Assembly: GCA_020041925.1 (NCBI GenBank)
Contig: CP083409.1
Length of the DNA: 64,000 nucleotides
Source of the DNA: Faucicola osloensis_D
GTDB lineage: Bacteria; Pseudomonadota; Gammaproteobacteria; Pseudomonadales; Moraxellaceae
Direction: 5' to 3' (one strand)
A program made the position numbers and the translations under genes. Positions within the stretch are counted from its first letter, which is position 1. The number at the start of each line of letters is the position of its first letter. The notes under the pieces are model-generated. The model made no database searches. It saw nothing but the letters and a program-made list of their open reading frames with translations, and had not been told where the DNA came from. Shown one piece after another: positions 54,035 through 62,814 of the stretch.

Positions 54035-54348
54035 ATACCATTCCTTTTGGTTTAATCAATTGATGATAAATATCACGCTATTGTACCCCTCTGGATTTCA
54101 CCTGCCTAGTTTTTCCCCAAGAATGTTACAAAATATTTCTTACGCCACAGCTATTCATCACGTTTATAGTTAATTATCTTGTCTTAACCCAAACTCGATA
54201 TATGTGAATCACTCAAACAAATCGGCAAAAGATATCATTGTGTAACGTCTCTTTACGCATTAAAGTTGAAAAGTGCGGTCACTTTCTTTACGCTGTTTTA
54301 CTACAGCAGTATTTTCCAAAAAAAAGCATAATATTAAGGATAACCCTC
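54035..54348. other. divergent promoter region between fabB and the EcsC-family gene
   Basis: A 10-bp palindrome, ATCAATTGAT (54055-54064), lies 20 bp upstream of fabB and could be an operator; a TACAAT is upstream of it on the minus strand. Near 54270 an AAAGTG-CGGT-CACTTT inverted repeat precedes the ecsC gene. No coding frame is credible, although the frame of the downstream gene is open back to 54238. Confidence 0.4.
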
Positions 54349-55266
54349 ATGTCAGCCTCTACTTCTATTAGCCGCCGTATCTTTGAAGCGCTGGGTCACA
54401 AATTAGCACAACTGAGCGCAAAAGATACGATACAAACCAAACCCTTAGCGGATATTGATTTTGACAGCCTTCAACAAGCCTTATCAAATGATAAAAACGC
54501 GTTTCATGAGCATATTCCCAAACTATCAAAAAAACTACTTGGTAAAACCCCATTTGGCAGTTATACCAAAATGGCGAACACATTAATCCCCAAGGCAAGT
54601 TTTGATAAAGCAACGGATGCGGTTTTTTCCCAAGTCGGTAAACTGTCGCAAAATTGGGCAAATTTTGATTTGGCGCGTGATGCTCGTTTTAAAGACACTT
54701 TGGTTGCTAGTGAACGACAAGCCCTAGCCCGTAGTATTGGCGATCAAAACCGTGCTTTAGCTACCTTGGGTGGACTTAGTAACTTGGCAGGTTTACCCGG
54801 TATTTTGGTAGATACAATGTGGTTGTTGGCGGTGTGTTTACGGACGATTTTCCAAATCAGTGCAATTTATGACCGTCCGTTGACGGGACAACAAGGTATT
54901 GCCATTGCTTATGAAATTTTAGCTAAAGTGGATCTCAATAAATTGCAAGAAAAGCAAACCTTGCTCGCAGGCTTGGGTATATTTGAAGCGATGACCGACC
55001 AGTCGATTGAAGAATATAGAGCGGCAGTGCTTGCCGAAGAAGACAGCCAATCAGCGATGGGGATATTAACCAAACTAGAAGAACTATCGACGCAGTTTAA
55101 TATTAACATTGAGCAGTTTAATTTCGGTTTTTTACATAAAGTCATTCCACTCACTGCGGTGGGCTTGGGTACGGCTTACAATAATATTATTATCAATGAA
55201 GTGATTGAAATTGCGATGTCGGTATTTGCCCCCGCGCCAAAGTTGACGCATATGACTGAAGAATAA
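54349..55266 (+). CDS. EcsC family protein
   Basis: 305 aa from the ATG at 54349 (AAGGA upstream); the longer frame from 54238 has a poor leader. The EcsC-type core covers about residues 100-290: DARFKDTLVASERQALARSIGDQNRALATLGGLSNLAGLPGILVDTMWLLAVCLRTIFQISAIYDRPL, then LNKLQEKQTLLAGLGIFEA and VIPLTAVGLGTAYNNIIINEVIEIA. The family is named after Bacillus EcsC, and its biochemical role is unknown; amphipathic helices suggest membrane association. A strong terminator follows. Confidence 0.82.
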   Translation: MSASTSISRRIFEALGHKLAQLSAKDTIQTKPLADIDFDSLQQALSNDKNAFHEHIPKLSKKLLGKTPFGSYTKMANTLIPKASFDKATDAVFSQVGKLSQNWANFDLARDARFKDTLVASERQALARSIGDQNRALATLGGLSNLAGLPGILVDTMWLLAVCLRTIFQISAIYDRPLTGQQGIAIAYEILAKVDLNKLQEKQTLLAGLGIFEAMTDQSIEEYRAAVLAEEDSQSAMGILTKLEELSTQFNINIEQFNFGFLHKVIPLTAVGLGTAYNNIIINEVIEIAMSVFAPAPKLTHMTEE

Positions 55267-55292
55267 TCTTGCGCTCATATAACAAGTAACAA

Positions 55293-55325
55293 GGTAAAAG
55301 CTAGCTGTCTGGCTTTTGCCTTTTT
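55293..55325 (+). terminator. terminator of the EcsC-family gene
   Basis: A 12-bp stem with two G-T pairs (55293-55304 with 55309-55320), tetraloop CTGT, followed by T5. It lies 27 bp after the stop codon. Confidence 0.9.
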
Positions 55326-55703
55326 CATTAGTTGTAGCTAGTGTTGACTACTTTAAGGTTAGTTACCATAAAGCTCGTTAATTTAAGTCATGTTACACAA
55401 ACTTTTACACAACTCTTTAGCAACGTCACATTTTTAGCCATCAATATCAACGTTATTCACCAAATCTAAAAAGACCAACTCGCTTAAATTTGGCAAAATA
55501 GATTCAACAACGGATGACAAGCTTAATAATCAATAACGATAATAATCCCAATAAATAAAAGTAGAATTTCAGTACATCACGTTGTTAATTTAAAAAAATT
55601 ATAAAAAAAATAAGAAATTTAAAATTACAATTATTTAAAACCACTATCATTAAATTGAATTTTTTGGGATCATTGAATAATAACAATAAATAATAACTGA
55701 GCT
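55326..55703. other. A/T-rich non-coding region upstream of rpsL
   Basis: About 380 bp with very high A/T content (several runs of A or T near 55590-55670). I see no gene. A weak promoter-like pair (TTGAAT near 55655 and TAATAA 17 bases later) points toward the hairpin at 55704-55769. Confidence 0.4.
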
Positions 55704-55769
55704 AGAACCAATGCGTTGACTTTTAACCGATAAGTTTCTTAAGGTTTTTAAAGTTAGCGCATTGGTTCT
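55704..55769 (+). ncRNA. 66-nt long hairpin, possible small RNA or terminator
   Basis: The 12-bp arms 55704-55715 and 55758-55769 are perfectly complementary (AGAACCAATGCG/CGCATTGGTTCT), and the 42-base interior can form a second stem (ACTTT with AAAGT, AACC with GGTT). It is followed by T-rich sequence. No protein gene precedes it within 400 bp. It could be the 3' end of a small RNA, a processed leader or a degenerate mobile hairpin. Confidence 0.45.
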
Positions 55770-55876
55770 TTTAGTTTTAGTCTTTTTTATTTTAGTCTGT
55801 TGTAATGGGTTACAGTGTGTTCAATACTCTATGCTTGATAACTTGCCTTCCCCTACTTTTTTCAAATTTTTCTAAC

Positions 55877-55908
55877 AATCACCATCTACATCATCTAGGT
55901 GATTTTTT
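55877..55908 (+). terminator. possible terminator just upstream of the rpsL promoter
   Basis: AATCACC (55877-55883) pairs with GGTGATT (55898-55904) across a 14-base loop and is followed by T. It would insulate the rpsL promoter from upstream transcripts. Confidence 0.5.
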
Positions 55909-55910
55909 AG

Positions 55911-55939
55911 TTGATAAAACCAACAAAAATCTCTATAAT
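55911..55939 (+). promoter_or_regulatory. rpsL promoter
   Basis: -35 TTGATA (55911-55916), a 17-base spacer, -10 TATAAT (55934-55939). It lies 70 bp upstream of the rpsL ATG and is near-consensus, as expected for a ribosomal protein operon. Confidence 0.88.
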
Positions 55940-56009
55940 ACGCTGTCCTAAAAATAGCTTATTAGCGGTTTTTAGAGATTTTTTGACAACAAACGGGAGA
56001 GAGTGCCTT

Positions 56010-56384
56010 ATGGCAACTACAAATCAATTAATTCGTAAAGGTCGCAATACCATTACTGAAAAATCAAAAGTGCCAGCATTAAAAGCTTGCCCACAACGCC
56101 GTGGCGTGTGTACCCGTGTATACACTACCACACCAAAAAAACCAAACTCAGCGATGCGTAAAGTATGTCGTGTACGTTTGACGTCAGGTTTTGAAGTATC
56201 AAGCTACATCGGTGGTGAAGGTCACAACCTACAAGAGCACAGTGTTGTACTTATCCGTGGTGGTCGTGTAAAAGACTTACCAGGTGTTCGTTACCATACA
56301 GTTCGTGGCGCACTTGACTGTGCAGGCGTAAAAGATCGTAAACAAGGCCGCTCAAAATACGGCGCAAAACGTCCTAAAGCATAA
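56010..56384 (+). CDS. rpsL: 30S ribosomal protein S12
   Basis: 124 aa from the ATG at 56010 (GGGAGAGAG upstream); the open frame to 55911 runs through the promoter and is not coding. The sequence is diagnostic: TTNQLIRKGRN, CPQRRGVCTRVYTTTPKKPNSA, RGGRVKDLPGVRYHTVRG, KQGRSKYGAKRPKA. The Lys residues at about 43 and 88, where streptomycin-resistance changes occur, are the usual ones. S12 sits at the decoding centre of the 30S subunit. First gene of the str cluster. Confidence 0.97.
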   Translation: MATTNQLIRKGRNTITEKSKVPALKACPQRRGVCTRVYTTTPKKPNSAMRKVCRVRLTSGFEVSSYIGGEGHNLQEHSVVLIRGGRVKDLPGVRYHTVRGALDCAGVKDRKQGRSKYGAKRPKA

Positions 56385-56517
56385 TTTTAGCCGTTTTTTA
56401 CCCCATTTTTTAACATTGTTTGCATAGTTGATTATAGTTTTACAATACTATGCAGTAAGGCTGGTGAAAAGCAACCGCTTAGCTACCAGACTACCCTGAA
56501 TACACAAGGAAATTATC

Positions 56518-56991
56518 ATGCCTAGACGTCGTGTCATCGCTGCCCGTGAAATCCTACCAGATCCTAAATTTGGTAGCAAAACACTTGCTAAATTCATCAA
56601 CCATGTGATGGTTGACGGTAAAAAATCAGTTGCAGAATCAATCGTATACGGTGCATTAGACCGTGTTTTAGAAAAAAACTCGGGTATCGATCCTGTCCAG
56701 TTTTTTGAAGATACGTTAGAAAGAGTTCGCCCAATGGTGGAAGTAAAAGCTCGCCGTGTGGGTGGTGCTACCTACCAAGTTCCTATGGAAGTACGTCCCT
56801 CCCGTCGTACTGCATTAGCAATGCGTTGGTTAGTTGATGCGGCTGCAAAACGTTCTGAAAAATCTATGGCTTTACGCTTAGCAGGTGAATTGCTAGATGC
56901 GGCTGATGGCAAAGGTAATGCACTGAAAAAACGTGACGAAGTTCACCGTATGGCTGACGCAAACAAAGCGTTCTCACACTATCGTTTCTAA
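56518..56991 (+). CDS. rpsG: 30S ribosomal protein S7
   Basis: 157 aa, normal length. PRRRVIAAREILPDPKFGSKTLAKFINHVMVDGKKS, EVKARRVGGATYQVPMEVRPSRRTALAMRWLVDAA and the C-terminal MADANKAFSHYRF identify S7, the primary organiser of the 3' domain of 16S rRNA. It lies 133 bp downstream of rpsL. In E. coli S7 represses the str operon by binding the rpsL-rpsG intergenic mRNA; no equivalent structure was established here. Confidence 0.97.
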   Translation: MPRRRVIAAREILPDPKFGSKTLAKFINHVMVDGKKSVAESIVYGALDRVLEKNSGIDPVQFFEDTLERVRPMVEVKARRVGGATYQVPMEVRPSRRTALAMRWLVDAAAKRSEKSMALRLAGELLDAADGKGNALKKRDEVHRMADANKAFSHYRF

Positions 56992-57000
56992 TTGATACTG

Positions 57001-57285
57001 ATTGCTATCACCTAGGTAGCAATTAGCTTATAATAAGATAGATGATATTGGGTGACTTGAAGTTTGCAAATTCAGCCCAATATTTCATATTGAAAAAGAA
57101 GCTTGTCATGCGTTTGTCATGGCAAGCTCTTATCATACAGCACTTATGTCAAGAGTAAGGCTTTCTTTTATCTAGTTGGTTGTCGATCTTTCAATCAAAC
57201 GTTAAAACTAATTATTATTCATTTTAAGACATAACTGTTTATTGATAATGGAATAATTTTAATCTTTAGTCCTTAGGAATTAACT
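57001..57285 (+). promoter_or_regulatory. rpsG-fusA intergenic region with two hairpins
   Basis: 294 bp separate rpsG from fusA, far more than the short gap of E. coli. It contains a 7-bp stem at 57001-57007/57017-57023 and an 11-bp stem with one G-T pair at 57100-57110/57118-57128 (seven-base loop). Neither is followed by a T-run, so they look like processing or regulatory structures rather than terminators. Confidence 0.5.
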
Positions 57286-59412
57286 ATGGCACGTACAACA
57301 CCCTTGAATCGCTACCGTAATATCGGTATCTCTGCACATATTGATGCGGGTAAAACGACAACAACTGAACGTATTTTGTTTTATACAGGTAAAAACCATA
57401 AGCTAGGTGAAGTGCATGAAGGTGCTGCAACCATGGACTGGATGGAACAAGAGCAAGAGCGTGGTATTACTATTACCTCAGCAGCAACGACTTGTTTCTG
57501 GTCTGGTATGGGTCATCAATTCCCAGAGCACCGCATTAACATCATTGACACCCCCGGTCACGTTGACTTCACCATTGAAGTAGAACGTTCCATGCGTGTA
57601 CTTGACGGTGCATGTATGGTTTACTGTGCAGTTGGTGGTGTACAGCCTCAGTCAGAAACAGTATGGCGTCAAGCAAACAAATATAAAGTACCGCGTCTTG
57701 CGTTCGTGAACAAAATGGACCGCACAGGGGCAAACTTCTTCCGCGTTGTTGACCAAGTAAAACAACGTCTTGGTGGTAACCCAGTACCTGTGGTTGTGCC
57801 AATCGGTGCAGAAGATACCTTTGAAGGGGTTGTTGACCTTCTAGAGATGAAAGCCATCATTTGGGATGTCGCTTCTCAAGGTATGAAATTTGAATATGCA
57901 GAAATTCCTGCTAACTTGGTTGATATTGTCGATGAATGGCGTAACAACATGGTTGAGGCCGCCGCTGAATCTTCAGAAGAGCTGATGGATAAATACCTAG
58001 AAGAAGGTGATTTATCACGTGAAGATATCGTAGCAGGTTTACGTGCACGTACCCTAGCGGGCGAAATTCAACCAATGCTTTGTGGTACTGCGTTTAAAAA
58101 CAAAGGCGTACAACGTATGCTTGACGCGGTTATCGAATTCTTACCAGCACCAAATGACGTTGATGCGATCAAAGGTGTGTTAGATGACAAAGCTGAAACT
58201 GAAGCGACTCGTGAATCATCGGATGATGCACCATTTGCTGGTCTTGCGTTCAAAATCATGAATGACAAATACGTGGGTAACTTAACCTTTGTACGTGTTT
58301 ATTCAGGTGTTGCTAAACAAGGTGATTCTGTTTATAACCCAGTGAAAATGAAACGTGAGCGTATCGGTCGTATCGTTGAGATGCACGCTAACTCACAAAA
58401 AGAAGTAGAAGAAGTTCGCGCAGGTGACATCGTTGCATTTGTGGGTCTAAAAGATGTAACCACAGGTGATACCCTATGTGACGAAAACAATATTATTACG
58501 CTTGAGCGCATGGAATTCCCAGATCCTGTTATTTCATTGGCAGTTGAACCAAAAACTAAAGCTGACCAAGAAAAAATGTCAATCGCGCTTAACCGTTTGG
58601 CAAAAGAAGACCCTTCATTCCGTGTTCACACTGATGAAGAATCTGGTCAGACTATCATCAGCGGTATGGGTGAGCTGCACTTAGAAATTCTTGTTGACCG
58701 TATGAAACGTGAGTTTAGCGTTGAAGCCAACGTGGGTGCACCACAAGTAGCTTACCGTGAAACGATTCGTAACACCGTTGAACAAGAAGGTAAATTCGTA
58801 CGCCAAACGGGTGGTCGTGGTAAATTCGGTCATGTATGGTTACGTCTTGAGCCACTTGATACGGCTGACGGCAAAGAATATGAATTTGCTGAAGAAGTTG
58901 TTGGTGGTGTGGTACCAAAAGAGTACTTTGGTGCGGTAGACAAAGGTATTCAAGAGCGTATGAAAAATGGTGTTCTTGCAGGTTACCCAGTCGTTGGTAT
59001 TAAAGCAACACTGTATGATGGTTCATACCATGACGTTGACTCAGATGAGTTGTCGTTCAAAATGGCAGGTTCTATGGCATTCCGTAAAGGCTTTATGAAT
59101 GCAAACCCTGTTCTACTTGAGCCAGTCATGAAAGTAGAAGTTGAAACACCGGAAGACTACATGGGTGATATCATGGGTGACTTAAACCGTCGCCGTGGTA
59201 TGGTTCAAGGTATGGATGATATGTTTGGCGGCGTTAAACAAATCCGTGCTGAAGTCCCACTAGCTGAGATGTTTGGTTATGCAACCCAATTACGTTCAAT
59301 GTCTCAAGGTCGTGCAACCTACTCAATGGAGTTTGCAAAATACGCTGAGACACCACGTAACGTCGCTGATGAAATCATCAAAAAATTCACTCATAAAGGT
59401 GATGAAGAATAA
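57286..59412 (+). CDS. fusA: elongation factor G
   Basis: 708 aa. GTPase domain with G1 AHIDAGKTT (residues about 17-25), G3 DTPGHVDF and G4 NKMD, then domains II-V with the RGMVQGMDD region in domain V. It catalyses ribosomal translocation and, with RRF, ribosome recycling. A GG-rich ribosome-binding site (TAGGAATTAACT) precedes the ATG. Codon use is strongly biased to a few codons, fitting very high expression. Confidence 0.98.
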   Translation: MARTTPLNRYRNIGISAHIDAGKTTTTERILFYTGKNHKLGEVHEGAATMDWMEQEQERGITITSAATTCFWSGMGHQFPEHRINIIDTPGHVDFTIEVERSMRVLDGACMVYCAVGGVQPQSETVWRQANKYKVPRLAFVNKMDRTGANFFRVVDQVKQRLGGNPVPVVVPIGAEDTFEGVVDLLEMKAIIWDVASQGMKFEYAEIPANLVDIVDEWRNNMVEAAAESSEELMDKYLEEGDLSREDIVAGLRARTLAGEIQPMLCGTAFKNKGVQRMLDAVIEFLPAPNDVDAIKGVLDDKAETEATRESSDDAPFAGLAFKIMNDKYVGNLTFVRVYSGVAKQGDSVYNPVKMKRERIGRIVEMHANSQKEVEEVRAGDIVAFVGLKDVTTGDTLCDENNIITLERMEFPDPVISLAVEPKTKADQEKMSIALNRLAKEDPSFRVHTDEESGQTIISGMGELHLEILVDRMKREFSVEANVGAPQVAYRETIRNTVEQEGKFVRQTGGRGKFGHVWLRLEPLDTADGKEYEFAEEVVGGVVPKEYFGAVDKGIQERMKNGVLAGYPVVGIKATLYDGSYHDVDSDELSFKMAGSMAFRKGFMNANPVLLEPVMKVEVETPEDYMGDIMGDLNRRRGMVQGMDDMFGGVKQIRAEVPLAEMFGYATQLRSMSQGRATYSMEFAKYAETPRNVADEIIKKFTHKGDEE

Positions 59413-59491
59413 GTTTGATTGGCAATTTGATGGTTAAACCCACTCAAATTGTTCAATCCTATTCGACACTGTTAAAATTATAAGTTAGCTA

Positions 59492-59525
59492 ATTTGACCT
59501 GTTAAATTTAATGGGTCAAATTTTC
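59492..59525 (+). terminator. terminator or attenuator between fusA and tuf
   Basis: An 8-bp perfect stem (59492-59499 with 59514-59521) with a 14-base loop, followed by T. It suggests partial transcriptional uncoupling of tuf from fusA. Confidence 0.55.
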
Positions 59526-59599
59526 ATAACCTATAAGCGTTGATAATAAAGTAAATGACCTAAAACATTGGGTTAATATTAACAAAAGAGGATTAAATT

Positions 59600-60790
59600 A
59601 TGGCAAAGGCCAAGTTTGAACGTACTAAACCACACGTTAACGTAGGCACCATTGGGCACGTTGACCATGGTAAAACAACCCTAACAGCTGCGATTGCAAC
59701 CGTAGCAGCGAAACACAACGGTGGTGAAGCCAAAGACTACGCGTCAATTGACTCAGCCCCTGAAGAAAAAGCCCGTGGTATCACCATCAACACCTCACAC
59801 ATTGAATATGACACCCAAGCACGTCACTACGCACACGTAGACTGTCCTGGCCATGCTGACTATGTTAAAAACATGATTACTGGTGCCGCACAGATGGACG
59901 GCGCTATCCTAGTTGTATCAGCCACTGACGGCCCAATGCCACAAACCCGTGAACACATCCTACTATCACGCCAAGTAGGTGTACCATACATCATGGTATT
60001 CATGAACAAATGTGACATGGTTGATGACGAAGAACTACTAGAACTCGTCGAAATGGAAGTACGTGAACTCCTATCAAGCTATGACTTCCCTGGCGATGAC
60101 ACCCCAATCATCAAAGGTTCTGCCCTAGAAGCCTTAAACGGCGGCGAAGGCAAATACGGTGAACCAGCCGTACTAGAACTACTTGACACCCTAGACAGCT
60201 ACATCCCAGAACCAGAACGTGCGATTGACAAACCATTCTTGATGCCAATCGAAGACGTATTCTCAATCTCTGGCCGTGGTACAGTCGTAACCGGTCGTGT
60301 AGAATCAGGCGTCATCAAAGTGGGTGAAGAAATTGAAATCGTTGGTATTAAGCCAACCACCAAAACCACCTGTACTGGCGTTGAAATGTTCCGTAAACTG
60401 CTAGACGAAGGTCGTGCAGGCGAGAACTGTGGTGTACTATTACGTGGTACCAAACGTGAAGACGTACAACGTGGTCAAGTATTGGCTAAACCAGGTTCAA
60501 TCAAACCACACACCAAATTTGACGCAGAAGTATACGTACTATCAAAAGAAGAAGGTGGTCGTCACACTCCATTCCTAAATGGTTACCGTCCACAGTTCTA
60601 CTTCCGTACCACTGACGTAACTGGCGCAATCCAATTACCAGAAGGTACAGAGATGGTAATGCCTGGCGATAACGTTGAAATGAACGTAGAGCTAATCCAC
60701 CCAATCGCAATGGACCAAGGCTTACGCTTTGCAATCCGTGAAGGTGGCCGTACTGTAGGTGCGGGTGTTGTTGCTAAAGTTAACGACTAA
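59600..60790 (+). CDS. tuf: elongation factor Tu
   Basis: 396 aa. G1 GHVDHGKTT, G3 DCPGHADY, G4 NKCD, and domains II/III with VGIKPTTKTTCTGVEMF and EGGRTVGAGVV. It delivers aminoacyl-tRNA to the ribosome. AGAGGA precedes the ATG. Codon bias is extreme, as in fusA. A second tuf copy is usual in gammaproteobacteria but is not in this window. Confidence 0.98.
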   Translation: MAKAKFERTKPHVNVGTIGHVDHGKTTLTAAIATVAAKHNGGEAKDYASIDSAPEEKARGITINTSHIEYDTQARHYAHVDCPGHADYVKNMITGAAQMDGAILVVSATDGPMPQTREHILLSRQVGVPYIMVFMNKCDMVDDEELLELVEMEVRELLSSYDFPGDDTPIIKGSALEALNGGEGKYGEPAVLELLDTLDSYIPEPERAIDKPFLMPIEDVFSISGRGTVVTGRVESGVIKVGEEIEIVGIKPTTKTTCTGVEMFRKLLDEGRAGENCGVLLRGTKREDVQRGQVLAKPGSIKPHTKFDAEVYVLSKEEGGRHTPFLNGYRPQFYFRTTDVTGAIQLPEGTEMVMPGDNVEMNVELIHPIAMDQGLRFAIREGGRTVGAGVVAKVND

Positions 60791-60806
60791 TCGTTAATAA
60801 GCATAC

Positions 60807-60836
60807 AAAAGAGTCACTTCGGTGGCTCTTTTTTTA
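60807..60836 (+). terminator. tuf terminator
   Basis: An 11-bp stem with one G-T pair (60807-60817 with 60822-60832) closed by a TTCG tetraloop and followed by T. It lies 17 bp after the stop. Confidence 0.95.
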
Positions 60837-60905
60837 TGCCCAAGCTTTTGTTAACCGGTTAATTTGCCAATAAAATTTACTATTGGTTTGGTTGGTTTTA
60901 GACAA

Positions 60906-60931
60906 TAAAAAAGCCAAGCGCTAGCTTGGCT
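60906..60931 (-). terminator. terminator of the cytochrome c4 gene
   Basis: An 8-bp perfect stem (60912-60919 with 60924-60931), loop GCTA, followed on the minus strand by T6. It lies about 20 bp past the stop codon. Confidence 0.9.
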
Positions 60932-60951
60932 AAATGACATATCGCTAAATA

Positions 60952-61620
60952 CTAGTGTAGAGCGCTGATGTAGTCAGACAATACTTTGATGTCGTTATCT
61001 GATAATTTTGATGCCACGATTTGCATCATGCCTTTATCGCCTTTTTTAGACGCATCATTCATACGCGTTTGTGATGGGTCGGTTACATCGTCTTCACGAC
61101 CTGCCGCACGGAATAGTTTTAATTGGGTTGCGATATAAGCTGAATGCTGACCCCCAATACGCGGGAAAGCGGCTAAATCGTTACCATTGGCTTTACCGCC
61201 GTGACAGCCTGCACAAGGAATCACACCGCGTGTGCTATTACCACCGTAATACAATTTTTGCGCTGTTGCTGCGTAAGCAGGATTGGCATAACCTACCCCC
61301 CAACGTGGTTGGCTTGCAAAATAACCTGCCACATTCGCCAGGTCTTGGTCATTTAATTTTGCTACTTGCGCTGACATGATAGGATTGACACGCGCGCCTG
61401 ATTTGAACTCGGTTAGCTGTTTATAGAGATACTTGACGTTTTGTCCGCCAAGGTTAGGCTGTGCAGGAACAGTACTAACGCCATTGACGCCATGACAAGC
61501 ACCACAAACTGATTCAGCAATAACCTTACCTTTGGCAATGTCATATTTTGGTACGGTAACAGCTGCAGAACCGCTTACGCTGGCAATTACAAGGCTTGCG
61601 GCAGTGAGTATTTTTTTCAT
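60952..61620 (-). CDS. diheme cytochrome c4
   Basis: 222 aa from the ATG at 61620 (AGGA upstream). Signal peptide (about 1-22, SGSAA) followed by two class I c-type heme domains, each with CXXCH: CGACH (about residue 42) and CAGCH (about 140). Axial Met residues are in NPIMSAQV and SQTRMNDASKKGDKGMMQIV. It is a periplasmic electron carrier, in Neisseria and Pseudomonas relatives feeding cbb3 oxidase. This fits functionally with ccoG and fixH at the left end of the window. Confidence 0.92.
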   Translation of the reverse strand: MKKILTAASLVIASVSGSAAVTVPKYDIAKGKVIAESVCGACHGVNGVSTVPAQPNLGGQNVKYLYKQLTEFKSGARVNPIMSAQVAKLNDQDLANVAGYFASQPRWGVGYANPAYAATAQKLYYGGNSTRGVIPCAGCHGGKANGNDLAAFPRIGGQHSAYIATQLKLFRAAGREDDVTDPSQTRMNDASKKGDKGMMQIVASKLSDNDIKVLSDYISALH

Positions 61621-61852
61621 CGGTAACAATTCCTACTAAAGCGTGTTGGTTATGACTCACAATGAGCTAGCGACAAAGGCGTTACTTACAATATCAAAGC
61701 AACACCCAGTTATCATCATATATATTTATTGCTTTAACACTGGTGAATGTATCTACTAAGTTACAATATTATAGCAAGACAACCATGCGCTTGTCTGCAA
61801 AATTTGTAGGCTACCCCACTAATGAATACTAATCATATGGCTAATACGACAT
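61621..61852 (-). promoter_or_regulatory. upstream region of the cytochrome c4 gene
   Basis: Contains an extended -10 (TGC-TATAAT, complement of 61768-61776) about 150 bp upstream of the start codon on the minus strand, without a strong -35. No gene is visible in this part. Confidence 0.4.
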
Positions 61853-62080
61853 TTAAGTTAGCTTAATGACTTTGAAACACCGAGGGTTTTGTCGATTACA
61901 GTGATAGTCATGATTAAAACCATAATCGAATAATTGATATGGCTGATTATTATGCCATAACTCGATAATCATGTAAAAGTCATTTGCAGGTTGGCAAGCG
62001 GTTTTCACTACAAAAAATATCTCACAAAACAGCGGTGGCAAGTGCTCAAAATTTTGGGTTATGGGTATTTGCTGATACAA
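61853..62080 (-). CDS. possible small hypothetical protein
   Basis: 75 aa, beginning with TTG at 62080 and lacking a clear ribosome-binding site. The sequence is protein-like rather than random (CEIFFVVKTACQPANDFYMIIELWHN, LFDYGFNHDYHCNRQNPRCFKVIKL), with four Cys and aromatic clusters. It fills the otherwise empty 480-bp gap between divergent cytochrome c4 and engB genes. I do not recognise a family, and the start would overlap the engB promoter region. Confidence 0.35.
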   Translation of the reverse strand: MYQQIPITQNFEHLPPLFCEIFFVVKTACQPANDFYMIIELWHNNQPYQLFDYGFNHDYHCNRQNPRCFKVIKLT

Positions 62081-62109
62081 TAGCGCTTTAACATTAAGAT
62101 TATGTGCTG

Positions 62110-62811
62110 ATGATGGATTCTACTAACACCCTTGCGCCAACTGCGATTACTGACGATAGTGATGCAGCAAAACGCTGGTTGCATCAAACCCAATTTATGC
62201 TGTCTGCCCCTACCTTTAAACTGTGTCCTGCCGATACGGGTCGCGAAGTTGCTTTTGCTGGCCGCTCAAATGCTGGTAAGTCCTCTTGCATTAATGCGTT
62301 GACCCAGCAGCGCCAGTTAGCCCGTTCCTCTAAAACCCCAGGTCGCACCCAAATGATTAACTTTTTTAATATGGGCAATTTGGATCAGCGGTTGGTGGAT
62401 TTGCCAGGGTATGGCTATGCCGCCGTGCCCGAGGCGATGAAAAAAGAATGGCAGTCAGAGCTTGAAAAATACCTAATTTCGCGTAAAAGTCTTGCCGGTT
62501 TAGTGCTGCTCACAGACATTCGCCATCCACTAAAATTCTTTGATGAGCAAATGCTACACTGGGCAAAAGATGGTGAGCTTGAGGTTCATGTGCTATTAAC
62601 CAAAGCCGATAAGCTCAAATACGGCGCTGCCAAAAACACACTACAGCAAACCCGCAATCAGCTTAATAAATTAAAATTGCCGTTTAGTATCCAATTATTT
62701 TCTGCCCAAGATAGAATTGGGCTCGAAGAACTGTCATTAAAACTTGCCAGTTGGCTGGCGCTACCCGAGCAGGATGAGCCAACAGATAATGAACCTACGT
62801 TAGCTGTCTAA
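62110..62811 (+). CDS. engB: ribosome biogenesis GTP-binding protein YsxC/EngB
   Basis: 233 aa from the ATG at 62110; a second ATG follows at 62113 and an in-frame GTG lies at 62104. GTPase motifs: G1 GRSNAGKSS (about residues 49-57), G2 region KTPGRTQMINFF, G3 DLPGYGYA, G4 TKAD and the G5-like FSAQD. It is needed for 50S subunit assembly and division. An acidic C-terminal tail (EQDEPTDNEPTLAV) follows the last helix. It is convergent with the M48 protease gene 3 bp away. Confidence 0.93.
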   Translation: MMDSTNTLAPTAITDDSDAAKRWLHQTQFMLSAPTFKLCPADTGREVAFAGRSNAGKSSCINALTQQRQLARSSKTPGRTQMINFFNMGNLDQRLVDLPGYGYAAVPEAMKKEWQSELEKYLISRKSLAGLVLLTDIRHPLKFFDEQMLHWAKDGELEVHVLLTKADKLKYGAAKNTLQQTRNQLNKLKLPFSIQLFSAQDRIGLEELSLKLASWLALPEQDEPTDNEPTLAV

Positions 62812-62814
62812 TGG

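Noticed and set aside
54262..54285. AAGTGCGGT, identical to the Haemophilus DNA uptake core, near the EcsC-family gene
   Set aside because: A 9-base match is expected about once by chance in a window this size on two strands, and no family of copies was noticed; it is also part of a local inverted repeat.
61621..62109. Search for tRNA genes in this and the other long gaps
   Set aside because: No cloverleaf with T-loop GTTCGA-type bases and CCA-end geometry was found.
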